From Mauremys mutica (Eukaryota; Chordata; Testudines; Geoemydidae): 64,000 nt of DNA. Below are positions 1-11,531 of this stretch, in pieces (positions within the stretch are counted from its first letter, which is position 1; each line of letters starts with the position of its first letter). Under the pieces are notes generated by a model that was not told where the DNA came from, made no database searches, and saw only the letters and a list, made by a program, of their open reading frames with translations. A program made the translations under genes and the position numbers. The stretch lies in contig NC_059075.1 in assembly GCF_020497125.1 (NCBI RefSeq), forward strand, positions 63,569,321 to 63,633,320, in the 5' to 3' direction.

Positions 1-281
1 ATCCAGAGTACTAATGAATATGAATATAAGTGGCTGATTTCTCTCTGGTCTGCAGGACAATCCTTTTTTTTAAATTAAATGATAGTGATCACTGGAACCT
101 AGCCAGAATTTTAAAGCCAAAATCCTGTCACTTCTGTAATCGGGAAATCTCCTTTTCATCTGTAGAGTAGAAATAACTGATATTTTACTTTTTTGTTTGC
201 ATAGAATTCATGGGCCAATCTTTACCCTTTTAATCGGTGTGTTTCTGTATAAGACATAGCATATAAACAAGAAAATGATAG
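1..281. other. Intergenic or intronic DNA, nothing recognised
   Basis: AT-rich sequence without an exon, repeat end or RNA gene that I can support. Confidence 0.5.
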
Positions 282-1190
282 GTTTCAGAGTGTTAGTCTG
301 TATTAGCAAAAACAACGAGGAGTCCTTGTGGCACCTGAGATTAACAAATGTATTTGGGCATAAGCTTTCGTGGGCTAGAGCCACTTCATCAGATGCATGA
401 AGTGAAAAATACAGGAGCAGTTATAAATACATGAAAGGATGGGGGTTGGTTTACTAAGTGTGAGGTCAGTCTAACGAGATACATCAATTAACAGCAGGAT
501 ACCAAGGGAGGAAAAATAACTTTTGAAGTGGTAAGAGAGTGGCCATTGCAGACAGTTGACAAGAAGGTGTGAGTAACAGTAGGGAGAAATTAGTAATCGG
601 GAAATTAAGTTTAGGTTTTGCAATGACCCAACCACTCCCAGTCTTTATTCAGGCCTAATCTGATGGTATCCAGTTTGCAAATTAATTCCAGTTCTGCAGC
701 TTCACGTTGGAGTCTGTTTTTGAAGTTTTTTTGTTGAAGAATTGCCACTTTGAGGTCTGTTATTGAGTGACCAGAGAGATTGAAGTGTTCTCCTACTGGT
801 TTTTTAATGTTATGATTCCTGATGTCAGATTTTTGTCCATTTATTCTTTTGCGAAGAGACTGTCTGGTTTGGCCAGTGTACATGGCAGAGTGGCATTGCT
901 GGCACATGATAGCGAGCCTTCAAGTAATACTGTATTTGAGCAACATATGGTATTTCTTCTAAATTTCTTTCAAGTCCTCTGGAATATAGAAATAGAAACT
1001 GGGGTGATTTAAGTGGCTTTTATATCTTCAAGTGTAATTAGAGTCTATCAATCCAATAGTAGCTCAAAAGAACTACTAAAAAATGTAGAAGCAGCAAAGA
1101 GTCTTGTGGCACCTTATAGTCTAACAGACTATAAGACTCTTTGCTGCTTTTACAGATCCAGACTAACACGGCTACCCCTTTGATACTTAA
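282..1190 (-). mobile_element. Penelope-like element fragment 1
   Basis: The block starts with the repeat end reading gtttcagagtgttagtctgt and ends with cagatccagactaacacggc followed by taccccttt, flanks shared with the copy at 5288-6410. The minus strand encodes a GIY-YIG endonuclease (611-907), typical of canonical Penelope-like retroelements, which encode reverse transcriptase plus GIY-YIG endonuclease. No reverse-transcriptase core is present, so this is the 3' part of an element. Inside, 1091-1147 folds as a nested hairpin. Confidence 0.75.
611..907 (-). pseudogene. GIY-YIG endonuclease domain of a Penelope-like element
   Basis: 98-residue open frame. Residues 10-15 (YTGQTR) are a diverged GIY-YIG strand, residues 17-25 SLRKRINGQ give the Arg region, and PVGEHFNLSGHSITDLKVAI (from residue 37) is the diagnostic Penelope-like core with the catalytic Glu. 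The C-terminus reads LELICKLDTIRLGLNKDWEW. An upstream CQQCH fits the Cys-containing linker before the endonuclease. It lacks the polymerase and is a relic. Confidence 0.75.
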
Positions 1191-2528
1191 AAAATGTAGC
1201 TGCATTTACTGAACAGCATAAAGATTTCAGACTATAAAACTAGGCTTGTTTCAGTTCTTCCCATTGCCTTCCTTTACTCTTAGCCTTGCCATTTCTGTCT
1301 CTCTGACTTTTTTTTTTTTTTTGCTCAGCATAGCACAATGCTGTAATTGTTTCACGTCCTACTGTGTATAATTTGCATAAATTTATTCCCTGATTACAGT
1401 ATATGGAATGTAATCTTTTCTGTTCCATTGGTTATGAATTTGAAAGGCTTTCTGCAATTGAATGTCATGGGGAAGGAGGGGGTGGGAAATGGAGCAAAAA
1501 AGTCAAAAGATCCTTCTTTATCCGTCAGCTCACTAATTTGGAATTAATAGGTGTTTCCTTTCCTCAACTGAAGGATTATTTTTGTAATAATAATAATAAT
1601 AATAATGGTTCTGTAGCACAGCTCATCATTGATCTCAGAGTATTTTTAAAAACAAGCCTCATAATGCCTCTTTGGAGGTACTTAAGAGGTCTTTAGGCCT
1701 GATTTTGCCGACCACTGCAATGCATGCCAATGTAGGGTGGAATACAGTTGCTGTTCAGCAGTGTACAATGCTACGTAATACTTTAGGGACAGGAAGTGCA
1801 GAAGAATAGTGTACCCAAATGACACATCAGAGGGAATTTAGATGGACAGAATGTAACTATCCGAATTGGAATGTGGCCTTGAATTAAGGGCTTGTCTACA
1901 CGAACAATTAGTTTGCAGCAAACTGGGTGTAAATCTACCCCATGCTAGCCTGCCATGTGCTGTCTGTCTGTCCAGCCTACATAGTCTCTGTCATTGTGGA
2001 CAGAAACTGGAGAAAATCAGCAATGATTGCAGCATCTGTTTTTATTTGTAGAGCCCCTAAGTAGTTGCCTTGTGACTAAGAATTGCAGCCTATAAGAACC
2101 ATCCATTAATATGTTAGTTTCCCAATTCTTTCGTGTTGGGAATGCAAGAAAGCAGCTGACCTGGCTAAGGAGTAGGATTAGCAGTTTACTAAAACATTGG
2201 TTCTGGCAAACTTTGTTGTGCATTAAATTACTGAGAGTAAAAAAACCAAAAGTTATCTTCATGAACTCACAAGTGACCTCGAATTACTTTTTGTTTTGAC
2301 TCAGATTCTACAAGAAACTGCTGAAATCATATTAGTTAGAAAAGTCCTTATTCTCAAGGAGCCTACAGAGCTTCAAAGCAATTTTTCTTTAAGCATGTGG
2401 GAAATATTATGGAATGTTTGCTTTTTTACATAGTAACAACAGTGAATTGCAAAACTGTAATATAACAAAAGTGTTAAACCAGACTGCAAAAGAATATCCT
2501 ACTCAGCAGCTTGGCTGCTGCTTCTATC
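1191..2528. other. Non-coding stretch with an (AAT)n microsatellite
   Basis: AT-rich DNA without recognised exons. A short AAT/TAA microsatellite lies near 1586-1607. Around 1889-1950 there is a stretch like an eroded GGCTTGTCTACAC-type terminal repeat (gggcttgtctacacgaacaa), with no partner end. Confidence 0.4.
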
Positions 2529-2536
2529 GACTAGAT

Positions 2537-2851
2537 CAGGGGTCTCAAACATGCGGCCCGCGGAGCTCTTCCCTGCGGCCCGCGGAGCTCCCCAGGGCCG
2601 CCCAGAGGGGGGGGGCAAAGGGGGCAATTTGCCCCGGGCTCCGCAGGGGCCCCCAAGAGAAAAGCGGAGGCTCCCGCCTCTGCCAAAGACCGCCGCCGCC
2701 GCCGAACGCAGCCCGGCCTTCTGTTCCTCATGGAAGGGGTGGATTGGGGGTGGGGCCAGGGGCAGCAAGGGGGCGTGTCAGTGATGCGGCCCTCGGGCCA
2801 ATGCACTAGTCCTCATGCGGCCCTCGGGGTCATTTGAGTTTGAGACCCCTG
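2537..2851. mobile_element. Non-autonomous hAT element with 8-bp target duplication
   Basis: A 315-bp element bounded by the inverted repeats CAGGGGTCTCAAAC (2537-2550) and GTTTGAGACCCCTG. It is flanked by a perfect 8-bp direct repeat GACTAGAT at 2529-2536 and 2852-2859, the hAT hallmark. The interior is GC-rich (about 2560-2800), starts with repeated GCGGCCCGCGGAGCTC and has no transposase. Long open frames on both strands here are compositional artefacts. Confidence 0.88.
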
Positions 2852-2859
2852 GACTAGAT

Positions 2860-3389
2860 GTTGGATGTCTCTTTGAACCAGGGGCCATGGATTCTTCCTA
2901 AAAGTGTGGGGGGATGAGGCCCTGCCCGCAGCCAAGTTGATGCCTGGCTGGGGAGCACAGGCCCCTCCACCTCCCTGGCTGGGGGGATGAAGAGCAGCCC
3001 CTGGCCCGTGTCCCTTCCCTCTGGTCCTCCCATCCTGTGGGAGGAGAGGGTGGGCCGTTCTCTAGAGCTGCCCGGGCAGCTCTTACCAGGCCAGGCTGGA
3101 AACTGGAGCCACATCGGGGTAAGAGCGTGTGGGCTGCTGTGGGGATCTGCAGACCCTCCACCTGCCCTGGGTGGGGGGACTGGAGGACAGGGACATGGGC
3201 CAGGGGGCTGCTCTCGGGCCCTCCTACCCCAGTCTTCTGGAGGGTCTGCACTCCCCATAGTTGCCTGGGCTCCCCTGGTCACTCTTATCTGGGCCAGGCT
3301 CCAACTTCTGGCCTGGCCAGGGGGCAGGACCTTGGGGGAAGAGGTGGGGCAGGGGGTGGGCCCATGGTAAAAAGTGGATGGGCTAGGCT
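2860..3389. other. GC-rich non-coding block
   Basis: GC-rich sequence between the hAT element and the DIRS fragment. Open frames on both strands reflect base composition and resemble no family I know. Probably an old repeat or the diverged inner part of the DIRS copy that follows. Confidence 0.35.
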
Positions 3390-4050
3390 GTTTATCAATT
3401 CATGTCCCTCCCCCCATTCCAACCCTCCTTCCCTGTCCCCATTCAGGGACCCTTCTCATGAGAACCTGCTTCATCAGGAAATATATCATTTGTTATGCGT
3501 TGGGGTCATTGAACCAGTCCTGGTGCAACTCAGGAGCAAGGAGTGTTACTTTCATTATTTCCTGATCCCCCCTAGGCAAAGTGAGGTTGGAGGCCCATTC
3601 TAGATCTAAGGCCATTAAACAAATACAGGAAGACGCAGACATTCAAGATGGTCACACTAGTAGCCATTATTCCAGCTCTAGAGCTAGGAGATTGATTTCC
3701 AGCCTGCAACCTAGAAGATGTCTACTTCCATATCTCAATACAGCCATCGTACAGGAGATTTCCTATGGTTTACCTTTGGGGCAGGATCATTATCAGTACA
3801 GACTGCTCCACCCAGGGTATTCTCCAAGGTTTTCTTCATTGTAGCGGCGCACTAACCCCAGTACAGCGACTGGAGTTTATCAGCACCAACCTTGATGCAG
3901 TACAAGTGAGCATATTCCTCCAGCTACGCAGACTCACCACCCTGGGGCGATGCCTCCCTAATAGGCTGGGGAGCTCACTACACAACCACAAGGTTCAGGG
4001 CAAATGGCCTTCCACAGAAGTGACCTTCCATATCACTTTTTTGGAGCTAT
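3390..4050 (+). mobile_element. DIRS-type retrotransposon fragment (RT and RNase H part)
   Basis: Pyrimidine-rich lead-in and then RDPSHENLLHQEIYHLL, matching the start of the DIRS polymerase in the larger element at 42360. The block continues through YFLIPPRQ and, after a frameshift, a stretch for RPILDLRPLNKYI-like residues, then DASLIGWGAHYTTTRF, an RNase H-like Asp motif, near 3940-4000. Several frameshifts and stops: a dead copy. No termini. Confidence 0.7.
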
Positions 4051-4059
4051 CTGGAAGGG

Positions 4060-4490
4060 AGTTGGGGTATGGGAGGAGGCTCAGGGCTTGGGCAGGGGGT
4101 TAGGCTGTGGGAGGGGGCTTGGGGTGTGGGCTTCAAGTGGCGCTTACCTCAGGTGGTTCCCGTGAAGCAGCGACATGTCCCTCTTGCTCCTGGGCACAGG
4201 GGCGGCCTGGGGGCTTCACGCGCTGACCCTACCTGCATGCGCTGCCCCCCGCAGCTCCCATTGGCTGTGGTTCCCAGCAAATGGAAGCTGTGGAGCTGGT
4301 GCTCAGGGCAGTGCCTGCACTGCGGGCGGGGACAGCGCACAGAGTCCCCTTGGCTGCCCCTGTGCATAGGAGCTGGAGGGACATGCCAGCCACTTCTGGG
4401 TGTTAGCTACTGCGGCCAACTGGACTTTTAATGGGCCCGGTCAGCAGTACTGACCAGAGCCGCCAGAGTCCAGACGCCTGGTCACTCTAG
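4060..4490. repeat. GC-rich interspersed repeat, right end like CTGGTCACTCTA
   Basis: GC-rich block sharing about 38 bp (around 4171-4208, gcgacatgtccctcttgctc) with 57942-57980. It ends cctggtcactctag, which resembles the reverse complement of the tagggtgaccag end at 60535. I take it as a member of an interspersed DNA repeat family; class not established. Confidence 0.45.
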
Positions 4491-5287
4491 TTAGCCAACA
4501 ATTTTTACACAAGGACACTTAATCTTCAACTGTCAGCAACTCTCCTCGAAGGTTCATGTAATAATCACACAGTAAAAGGAATTGCTTACAGGTGATCTGA
4601 AATGCTTTTTGAACAAAAAAGCAATAAAAAACTGTTAAGATCCTAAACAGAATACATATCTAGACTTAAATCACGAGAAAGCATATTGCAGAATACAGTT
4701 GAAAACCAGTCCTTCCTTTAACTGAGCTGTCAATACGTGAATCAAAGGATATGGCTTTCTCTTGGAAAAAGCTGATGGATGACTAAGTGGAAAGCCGTAC
4801 ATGGCAAACAGCTGACTTGCTAGTGATGTCTTCAACTGTTGCATGAAAAACACATAACAGTGAATCGTAAACTTGGTAAATAAAAAGGTTTTCATTTCAC
4901 CTTGATGACATAAGTATTTGTATCTTTTTAAAAGGGTCACCAACTTAAATTATGCTGCAAACAAAAACTTTTTTTACATCTCCTGTTAATAATACCTTAA
5001 ATTATTAAAACTGAAAATTGAAAAGTACTTCTTTATTTTGTATATTTCTTTAAGCTTAAATAATGAAATCCATGAAGTTCAGTTTCATTTTTATTTACAG
5101 GCAGGTTAACCTTTAGTCACTTAGTTCTGCACTGTTTGAGTTATTACACTCTGCATAGGAATATTTATTTGGTTATTAACAACTTTTTTACTGGAATTAA
5201 AAAAAAATTCTTGAACACTTCTGTTTGTTTTAGCTTGCTATTTTACATTTTGGGCCAAGTTTAGGTTAGGCTGACATTATTCTCCAC
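4491..5287. other. AT-rich non-coding DNA
   Basis: No exon, repeat end or RNA gene recognised. Open frames here are short and lack family resemblance. Confidence 0.4.
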
Positions 5288-5377
5288 GTAATGGAAATTT
5301 CCAGAGGCAGGTATAAATATGCAGGCAAGAATCAGTCTAGAGATAACAAAAAGTTAGTTCAATCAGGGAGGATGAGG
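5288..5377 (+). repeat. Left arm of Penelope-like inverted terminal repeat
   Basis: Matches the reverse complement of 6191-6278 with only a short mismatch patch near 5346-5354 (acaaaaagt versus actaggt). Ends in gggaggatgagg. Confidence 0.85.
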
Positions 5378-5953
5378 CCCTCTTCTAGCAGTTGAAGTGT
5401 GAACACCAAGGGAGGAGAAACTGCTTTTGTAGTTGGCTAGCCATTCACAGTCTTTGTTTAATCCTGAGCTGATGGTGTCAAATTTGCAAATGAACTGAAG
5501 CTCAGCAGTTTCTCTTTGAAGTCTGGTCCTGAAGCTTTTTTGCTGCAGGATGGCTACCTTTAAATCTGCTATTGTGTGTCCAGGGAGGTTGAAGTGTTCT
5601 CCTACAGGTTTTTGTATATTGCCATTCCTAATATCTGACTTATGTCCATTTATCCTTTTACGTAAGGACTGTCCAGTTCGGCCAATGTACATAGCAGAGG
5701 GTCATTGCTGGCACATGATGACGTATATTACATTGGTGGACGTGCAGGTGAATGAACCGGTGATGGTGTGGCTGATCTGGTTAGGTCCTGTGATGGTGTC
5801 GCTGGTGTAGATATGTGGGCAGAGTTGGCATCGAGGTTTGTTGCATGGATTGGTTCCTGAGTTAGTTACACTATGGTGCAGTGTGTAGTTGCTGGTGAGA
5901 ATATGCTTAAGGTTGGCGGGTTGTCTGTGGGCGAGGACTGGCCTGCCACCCAA
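5363..5953 (-). pseudogene. Penelope-like GIY-YIG endonuclease, one in-frame stop
   Basis: Two open stretches (5702-5953 and 5363-5692) lie in the same frame, separated by a single TGA at 5702-5704. In the other copy (611-907) the aligned codon is TGC (Cys of CQQCH). The upstream part has NPCNKPRCQLCPHI, a Cys-rich linker typical of these endonucleases; the downstream part has MYIGRTGQSLRKRINGHKSD and PVGEHFNLPGHTIADLKVAI. The coding part seems to have died by a point nonsense change at that position. Confidence 0.8.
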
Positions 5954-6190
5954 GGCCTGTGAAAGTGAGGGATCGTTGTCCAGAATGGGTTGTTAGATCA
6001 CTGATGATGCGTTGGAGAGGTTTTAGCTGAGGACTGTAGGTGATGGCCAGTGGAGTTCTGTTGGTTTCTTTCTTGGGCTTGTCTTGCAGCAGGAGGCTTC
6101 TGGGTACACGTCTGGCTTTGTTGATTTGTTTCCTTATTTCCTCGTGCAGGTATCGTAGTTTTGAGAATGCTTGGTGAAGATCTTGTAGTG

Positions 6191-6278
6191 CCTCATCCTC
6201 CCTGATTGAACTAACCTAGTTATCTCTAGACTGATTCTTGCCTGCATATTTATACCTGCCTCTGGAAATTTCCATTAC
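6191..6278 (-). repeat. Right arm of Penelope-like inverted terminal repeat
   Basis: Starts cctcatcctccctgattgaa and ends ttccattac, the inverse of the left arm at 5288-5377. Confidence 0.85.
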
Positions 6279-6410
6279 ATGCATCTGACGAAGTGAGTGT
6301 TCACCCATGAAAGCTCATGCTCCAAAATGTCTGTTAGTCTATAAGGTGCCACAGGACTCTTTGTCACTTTTTACAGATCCAAACGAACACGGCTACCCCT
6401 TTGATACTTG

Positions 6411-9106
6411 ATTATTCTCCACATTCATTCTGTTTAATGATTTGAGATTTTAATCAACTGTTTTAATCTTAAAAAGCTTTTCAATTCACTGTTGGTACTG
6501 AGGGGAAAGGGAAGGAAAGCAGAAGATGTTGGATTTTTTTAATAGCTCATATTTGAAGGACGTGAATACGCCATCTATGACCCAGAGAAATCAAGTGTCT
6601 AGATTTACAGTTGTTTGTATCGGTAAGGGTGTGGTAATTTATGTTGGTTTGTAATATTCAGGCCAGAACTGGAGCATTGGCAGGAAATTACAAAGGACAG
6701 TCTCGGGCAGCCTAATCTATAGGCTTGTTCTGCAGACTATAGTGGTTGTATTGATGAAGTTTGCTCAGTTTTTAAGAGATTCCCCTATTTTCTGTATAGG
6801 GCATGTTTCTCCAGCTGGCTTCTTTTATATTGGAGTAAATGTTTTAAGTGTGACCACTGTTGATCACTGCGTAATGTGACAGCTTCCCTCTTCTTTCTTT
6901 TAAAAATTATATGGAAAACAGGAATCTAAAGCTAGTAATAAAACTCAGACAAGAATCAGAGTAAGTTAATTTTGTTTATCAAAATAGTTACTTTCTATAC
7001 CTCCCTCAATGTATTGGCACAGTTGGGGTATGCCAAAGAGTAGAACTTGATGTGCATTCGAGTTCTTGTGAAGTATGTTCAGCACCCTCAAGAGGCCCAT
7101 TCAGACTAAACAATGCCAAACACAGGAAATTCATTTCCAGCAGTGTGAGCTGGAGCAAATTTGTTTCTGCTCCAAATAGACAAGAACTGTGCTACAACAA
7201 TTATATTTAAAAATGGAAACCCTGTCTCATAGGACTTCCTTACTATTGTTTTTTAAGACTTGTTTACATGACAGTGTTTTTTTGTAATCCTCTCTTCTCC
7301 TTTTTCTACATCTTACATATCTCGTTTCTTTTCAGCAGTGCCAGCTGATCTAGTTTGAAGGGGGAGAAGCCAGTTTGTAACTATGAATGTATATTTTATA
7401 GGGTTAAGAGGTGTTTTCAGTGCGGTGATCTTGCATCAGCTGAGTAAGGAAAAAAATAACCATTGACAACTGAAGTTAAAAAAAAGCTAAAATGGGGTTA
7501 TTAGTTCGATGATGATATGCTGAATGGTGCTCTGCTGTTGCTTGAGGATTACAGATTGTTCAGATATTTATCCTTTGTAAATATCTGAACAGTTTGGATT
7601 AGTACATTTTTGTAACAAAGTCAAGAAAATGTTAGTTTTTCCAACAAAAGTAGCACAAAGTGATTTAATTATGGTGTTTTATTTTTAGTTAGCTCAGTTA
7701 TGTTTATTTAGTTTTATATATGCTTGCTTATGTTTATTAATAAAATATATAAAAAGTCCATCAAAATTGCAACAGGGTCGTGAAACTCTTCCCTAAGCTG
7801 TGATCTATGGGCTTGTCTCTAGCTGATGGTGAGACTTGTTTTCTTTTTTTCTTTGTTCACTCTGTGAAAATTAACATGAACATTTAAAATGGAATTTGAG
7901 GAATTACGAATTTTCTAACTTTTGATTTATGGAGCTGGTCTGGTTTGTCATGTGGTGAAAAGCCAGTTATTGATCCCATAAGCCATTTAAACCCGTTTCC
8001 CCCCCTAATAAACACAATTGCTTGAGATGTTTTTGAAAAGTATTCTATTTATGGAGGTGATTACTTACATCATTTTCCTGTTACTTTAACTTGTATAAGG
8101 TCATATTGCTCCCCTAATTTCAGCCTAAATTTTTACAGAAGAAGCAGTTTGCTTTCAGCAAGTTACTCACTACTATTATTGTTTACAGAATACATCAGTG
8201 GACCAGGAGTGACTTTTTAAAAATTGATCAAAATTTTGACTCTCACCTCTCACTGAGTATGTTACACATAAATTCATTGCCTCTTTGAAATGTCTGCAGT
8301 TTGTGAGGCAGATTAATTTAGTGCACCAGAGAAATGTCCTGAAATTCTCATTGTATCAGGTGCTTGAAAATAAGTTAGGGCTGGTCCTGGCAAAATGCCA
8401 AGTTGTTGTAGTCTAAGCAAAATAGAAGTATTATTTACCATAGATAACATGGAGTTAAAACAATCCTGATTGCTCATAGTATTCCCCTGGATCTGCAAAC
8501 TTGGTTTTCAACACTGTCTCTAAAGGTCTACTACATTTTTCTTCCATGATGTTATTCTGAGATTTTTGGCTTATATTTGGGTATGATACTTTCAGATATC
8601 CTGACATACAAACCATTTTTTTCCAAGAGACTAGCTATTGTAGTTTAAAGCTCTTGGCTCTTTTCCCTTTTGTAATTCCAATAATCTGCTTTTAAAGATC
8701 TAATTGAGTCAGGAAACAAAAGATCAGCTGTCTCATGGTTTTAAAACTCATACTACCAAGACTGGATACACTACTTAGTATCAACCATCCTATTAAATTG
8801 GCCAAGAATTACTTCAGTTCATGTTAATACAATGAAAAGTGAGAGGATATAGACTACAGAAGTTATTCATACATTGCTGGCTTACTAGTAACCAAGACCA
8901 CAGTAAAGATTGAGTGATGCCTCATAATATGGCAGGATAGTGGGAAAATATAATTACCCAGCAAATGTTTACAACACATATTTACAAAGTTAAAGTAAAC
9001 ATTCAAATTTTGTGGGTATTTTAATGAAGAAAAGCAGCCTAAACATCTTAAGGCTAGGCAAAGGCCTCAGTGGAAAAATACAAGTGTCCCACTTGCTCTC
9101 AAATCA
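6411..9106. other. Non-coding DNA, nothing recognised
   Basis: About 2.7 kb of AT-rich sequence without exon-like frames or repeat termini. Searched for the missing upstream STARD9 motor exon and did not find it. Confidence 0.5.
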
Positions 9107-9380
9107 TTAGGGCTGGTCTACACTGGGGGGGGGTATCGATCTAAGATACGCAACTTCAGCTACGAGAATAGCGTAGCTGAAGTCGAAGTATCTTAGATCG
9201 ATTTACCTTGGGTGCTCACGGTGCGGAATCGATGTCCGCGGCTCCCTGTGTCGACTCCGCTACTGCCGCTCGCTCCGGTGGAGTTCCGGACTCGACAGGA
9301 GCGCATTCGGGGATCGAGATATCGCGTCTAGATGAGACGCGATATCTCGATCCCCGAAAAATCGATCGCTACCCGCCGTA
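9107..9380. mobile_element. Hairpin-rich miniature element, right end truncated
   Basis: Begins ttagggctggtctacactgg, the terminal type shared with 36473-36749. Two strong hairpins follow: 9136-9203 (arms of about 30 bp, atcgatctaagatac outward) and 9307-9357 (23-bp perfect arms, 5-nt loop agatg). It is rich in CpG and in ATCGAT. The expected right terminal repeat is missing after cgctacccgccg, so the copy is truncated. Confidence 0.65.
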
Positions 9381-11523
9381 TCCTTACTCTTACTGGACTC
9401 TTACTGGACATACCCTTACTCTTAACATTAAATGTCTATAACTTTTTGATGTCGGATTGGACACTCTCCATCCTAGATTCCATGTCTTCTAGGCACCATT
9501 CCAAAAATATATTGATACGCATTGAAGAAGAGAATACAAACATGTTCATCATATAAATACTTAAGTTTTGCATGACAGAGAATGCCATGTTCCAAAGCCA
9601 AACACCAGTGTGTTTCTTAGTATCTTGAAAACTTGTTGCTTTTTTTTGTTTGTTTTTTAAAGAAAGTCATAGTATAGTCACTATAAATCTGGATTTTAAA
9701 TCCACTGCAAGAAATTTTTGAGACCTTGCCTCCTTGGAAGATTTTTAATTCTCTTGTCTAAAGTGGAAAAAGAACAATAAATGAGTTTTGTGCCCCTTTT
9801 TGACTATCCATTTTCTAGAAGTAAAGGTGCCTTGTTAATTTTAGCTTCAGATGGTTTGAGAATTTTATAATCCCAGTTTCCAAAAGTGTGTCACATAAGT
9901 GTTCTAAATGTAGAGAGCCAAATTAATTCCCTGGTTCCACCAAAAGCAACCTTGGTCTATGGTAAAAGCTTCTGCTGGCATTCACTTGGGAATTATTATT
10001 TTTTAGCCAGTTAGAGTGAGTATAAGTAAAGTGTCCTGGATACCAAATTCTGTATCAGTGCTTTTGTGTCCTGCAGCAATAAGAGAGTGCACTTGCAATC
10101 AAGAAATTCAATTTGTTCACTTAGGTCCAACTGTGGTAAATTTTGTGAAGCTTTGTTGCTTTTAATATCAGTGGAAGTCAAAAGGCTAAAACTCTTGCCT
10201 TTGTTTTGAAAAGGTTCCCAAAACTTTGCTTCAATTTTTGTTCTATTTCTTCAATTTAATTTTTACTTTTCAAGTAGTACTGTTAATGAATCCACATCCT
10301 TTTATCGAGACCAGTTTGATGTGAGAAGATCAGTTATGCTCAGACTGTGGTTTGTGTTCCAAGTTTCATTGCATTTTGTAGTCCCTCATTTCAGACTCAG
10401 CAGAGATTTAGGCATCCTTTTTATAATGGAGCATCATACAGACTTGCAGTATGTTTGTATTCAGAAGGATGGCTTTCTGCATACAGTACAATGCATTTTT
10501 TAGCCTTCCCTTTTAAAGAGGAGTAGCTCAGCAGTGTATCATTAGGCCTCATCGAATTAGTCATGTTTTTAAAATTAATTTGCAGAAAGAACAGCAATGG
10601 AAGCCTGTACTGGCCTAATTTTAATTAATTGTTTAAATACAAACAGAAAATTCTATAGTTTTGGGATGATTTATCCTCCGTTCTTTGAATATGAATTATA
10701 TACATGAATTACGTTCAGCAGTGTGAATAATATGTTTACAGCTCTAATATTCATGTGAACTTCCTTGCATGGTTTTCCTTCATTATTTGGGCAGGTGAAT
10801 TAAATGTGCCAGGGCAAAATGTATTTACAATGCACTAAAACCAACCAAACAAACAAAGCCCTAGGAAACCCTGGCGTAAAAAGAGTACAAAGAGGAACTG
10901 AAAAAAAAAGATGATAACCTAAATTAATAGGCATCAGGAAAGAGGAGGCACATGTGAAATATTTAGGGCCATTTCCTGCAGTCACAGTTCAGGTTAAAAT
11001 TTCAATGACAACATTAGGCGTTTTGCATGCATAATCTAGTCTCTGTATGGCAATGTATTTAAGATATTTTACAATACTGTTGAGTAATACAAAAGAGTCT
11101 TAGTGTCAGGTTACTTATGTATAAAAGGGAGACAAACATATTAAGAGGCAATTTTAAAAGGCGCAAAGAGGAGTTGGGGCCTAACTTTTCTGTCTTCAAG
11201 AAAATTCCTTTAGAAGTCTGCTGATGATATTTTGATTAACTGGACCAAGAGGTAGTTACTGCATGCCTGAAAGTAAGAGAGGTTAAAATTGTCCTTTTAG
11301 ATGTCTCTAAGATTCTCCTGCATATATGTGAAAAGGAGTTTCCAGGCACATTAGCTAGTCAGAATTCAAGATAAACAATGACATAGGATTTGATTTAGCT
11401 TTAATGATTGGCTGACATCAGCATCTGTTGTTCTCATTAGTATTTGGGAAATGGCCCCTGGAAGGAGATTTTTGCCTAAAAAATGTGCTTTTAATATGTG
11501 CGAAGTAGTATATTCTAGATCGA
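9381..11523. other. Non-coding DNA, nothing recognised
   Basis: AT-rich, no exon or repeat end recognised. A short tandem-like stretch (tactggactcttactggaca) at 9388-9412 adjoins the truncated element. Confidence 0.45.
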
Positions 11524-11531
11524 TTATAGAT

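Larger units (their letters stand above)
5288..6410 (-). mobile_element. Penelope-like element fragment 2 with long inverted terminal repeats
   Basis: The left arm 5288-5377 and right arm 6191-6278 are near-perfect inverted copies (gtaatggaaatttccagagg at the left outer end), enclosing about 813 bp. The minus strand of the enclosed part encodes a Cys-rich linker and GIY-YIG endonuclease, with the end of the polymerase part further right. Past the right arm, 6279-6410 continues into the common 3' end (aaaatgtctgttagtctata, then cggctacccctttgatact). Inverted or direct long terminal repeats are known for Penelope-like elements. Confidence 0.78.

Noticed and set aside
1586..1607. AAT repeat as a possible origin or regulatory site
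   Set aside because: An ordinary short microsatellite with no associated feature.
2414..3603. Long overlapping frames on both strands
   Set aside because: They lie in GC-rich repeat DNA (a hAT derivative and adjacent block) where stops are rare; no domain is recognisable apart from the DIRS RT start near 3430.
6545..6600. gacgtgaatacgccatctat tested as the missing upstream STARD9 motor exon
   Set aside because: The translation does not match the expected FGFDYCYWS...YASQ pattern and there is no donor in the right phase.
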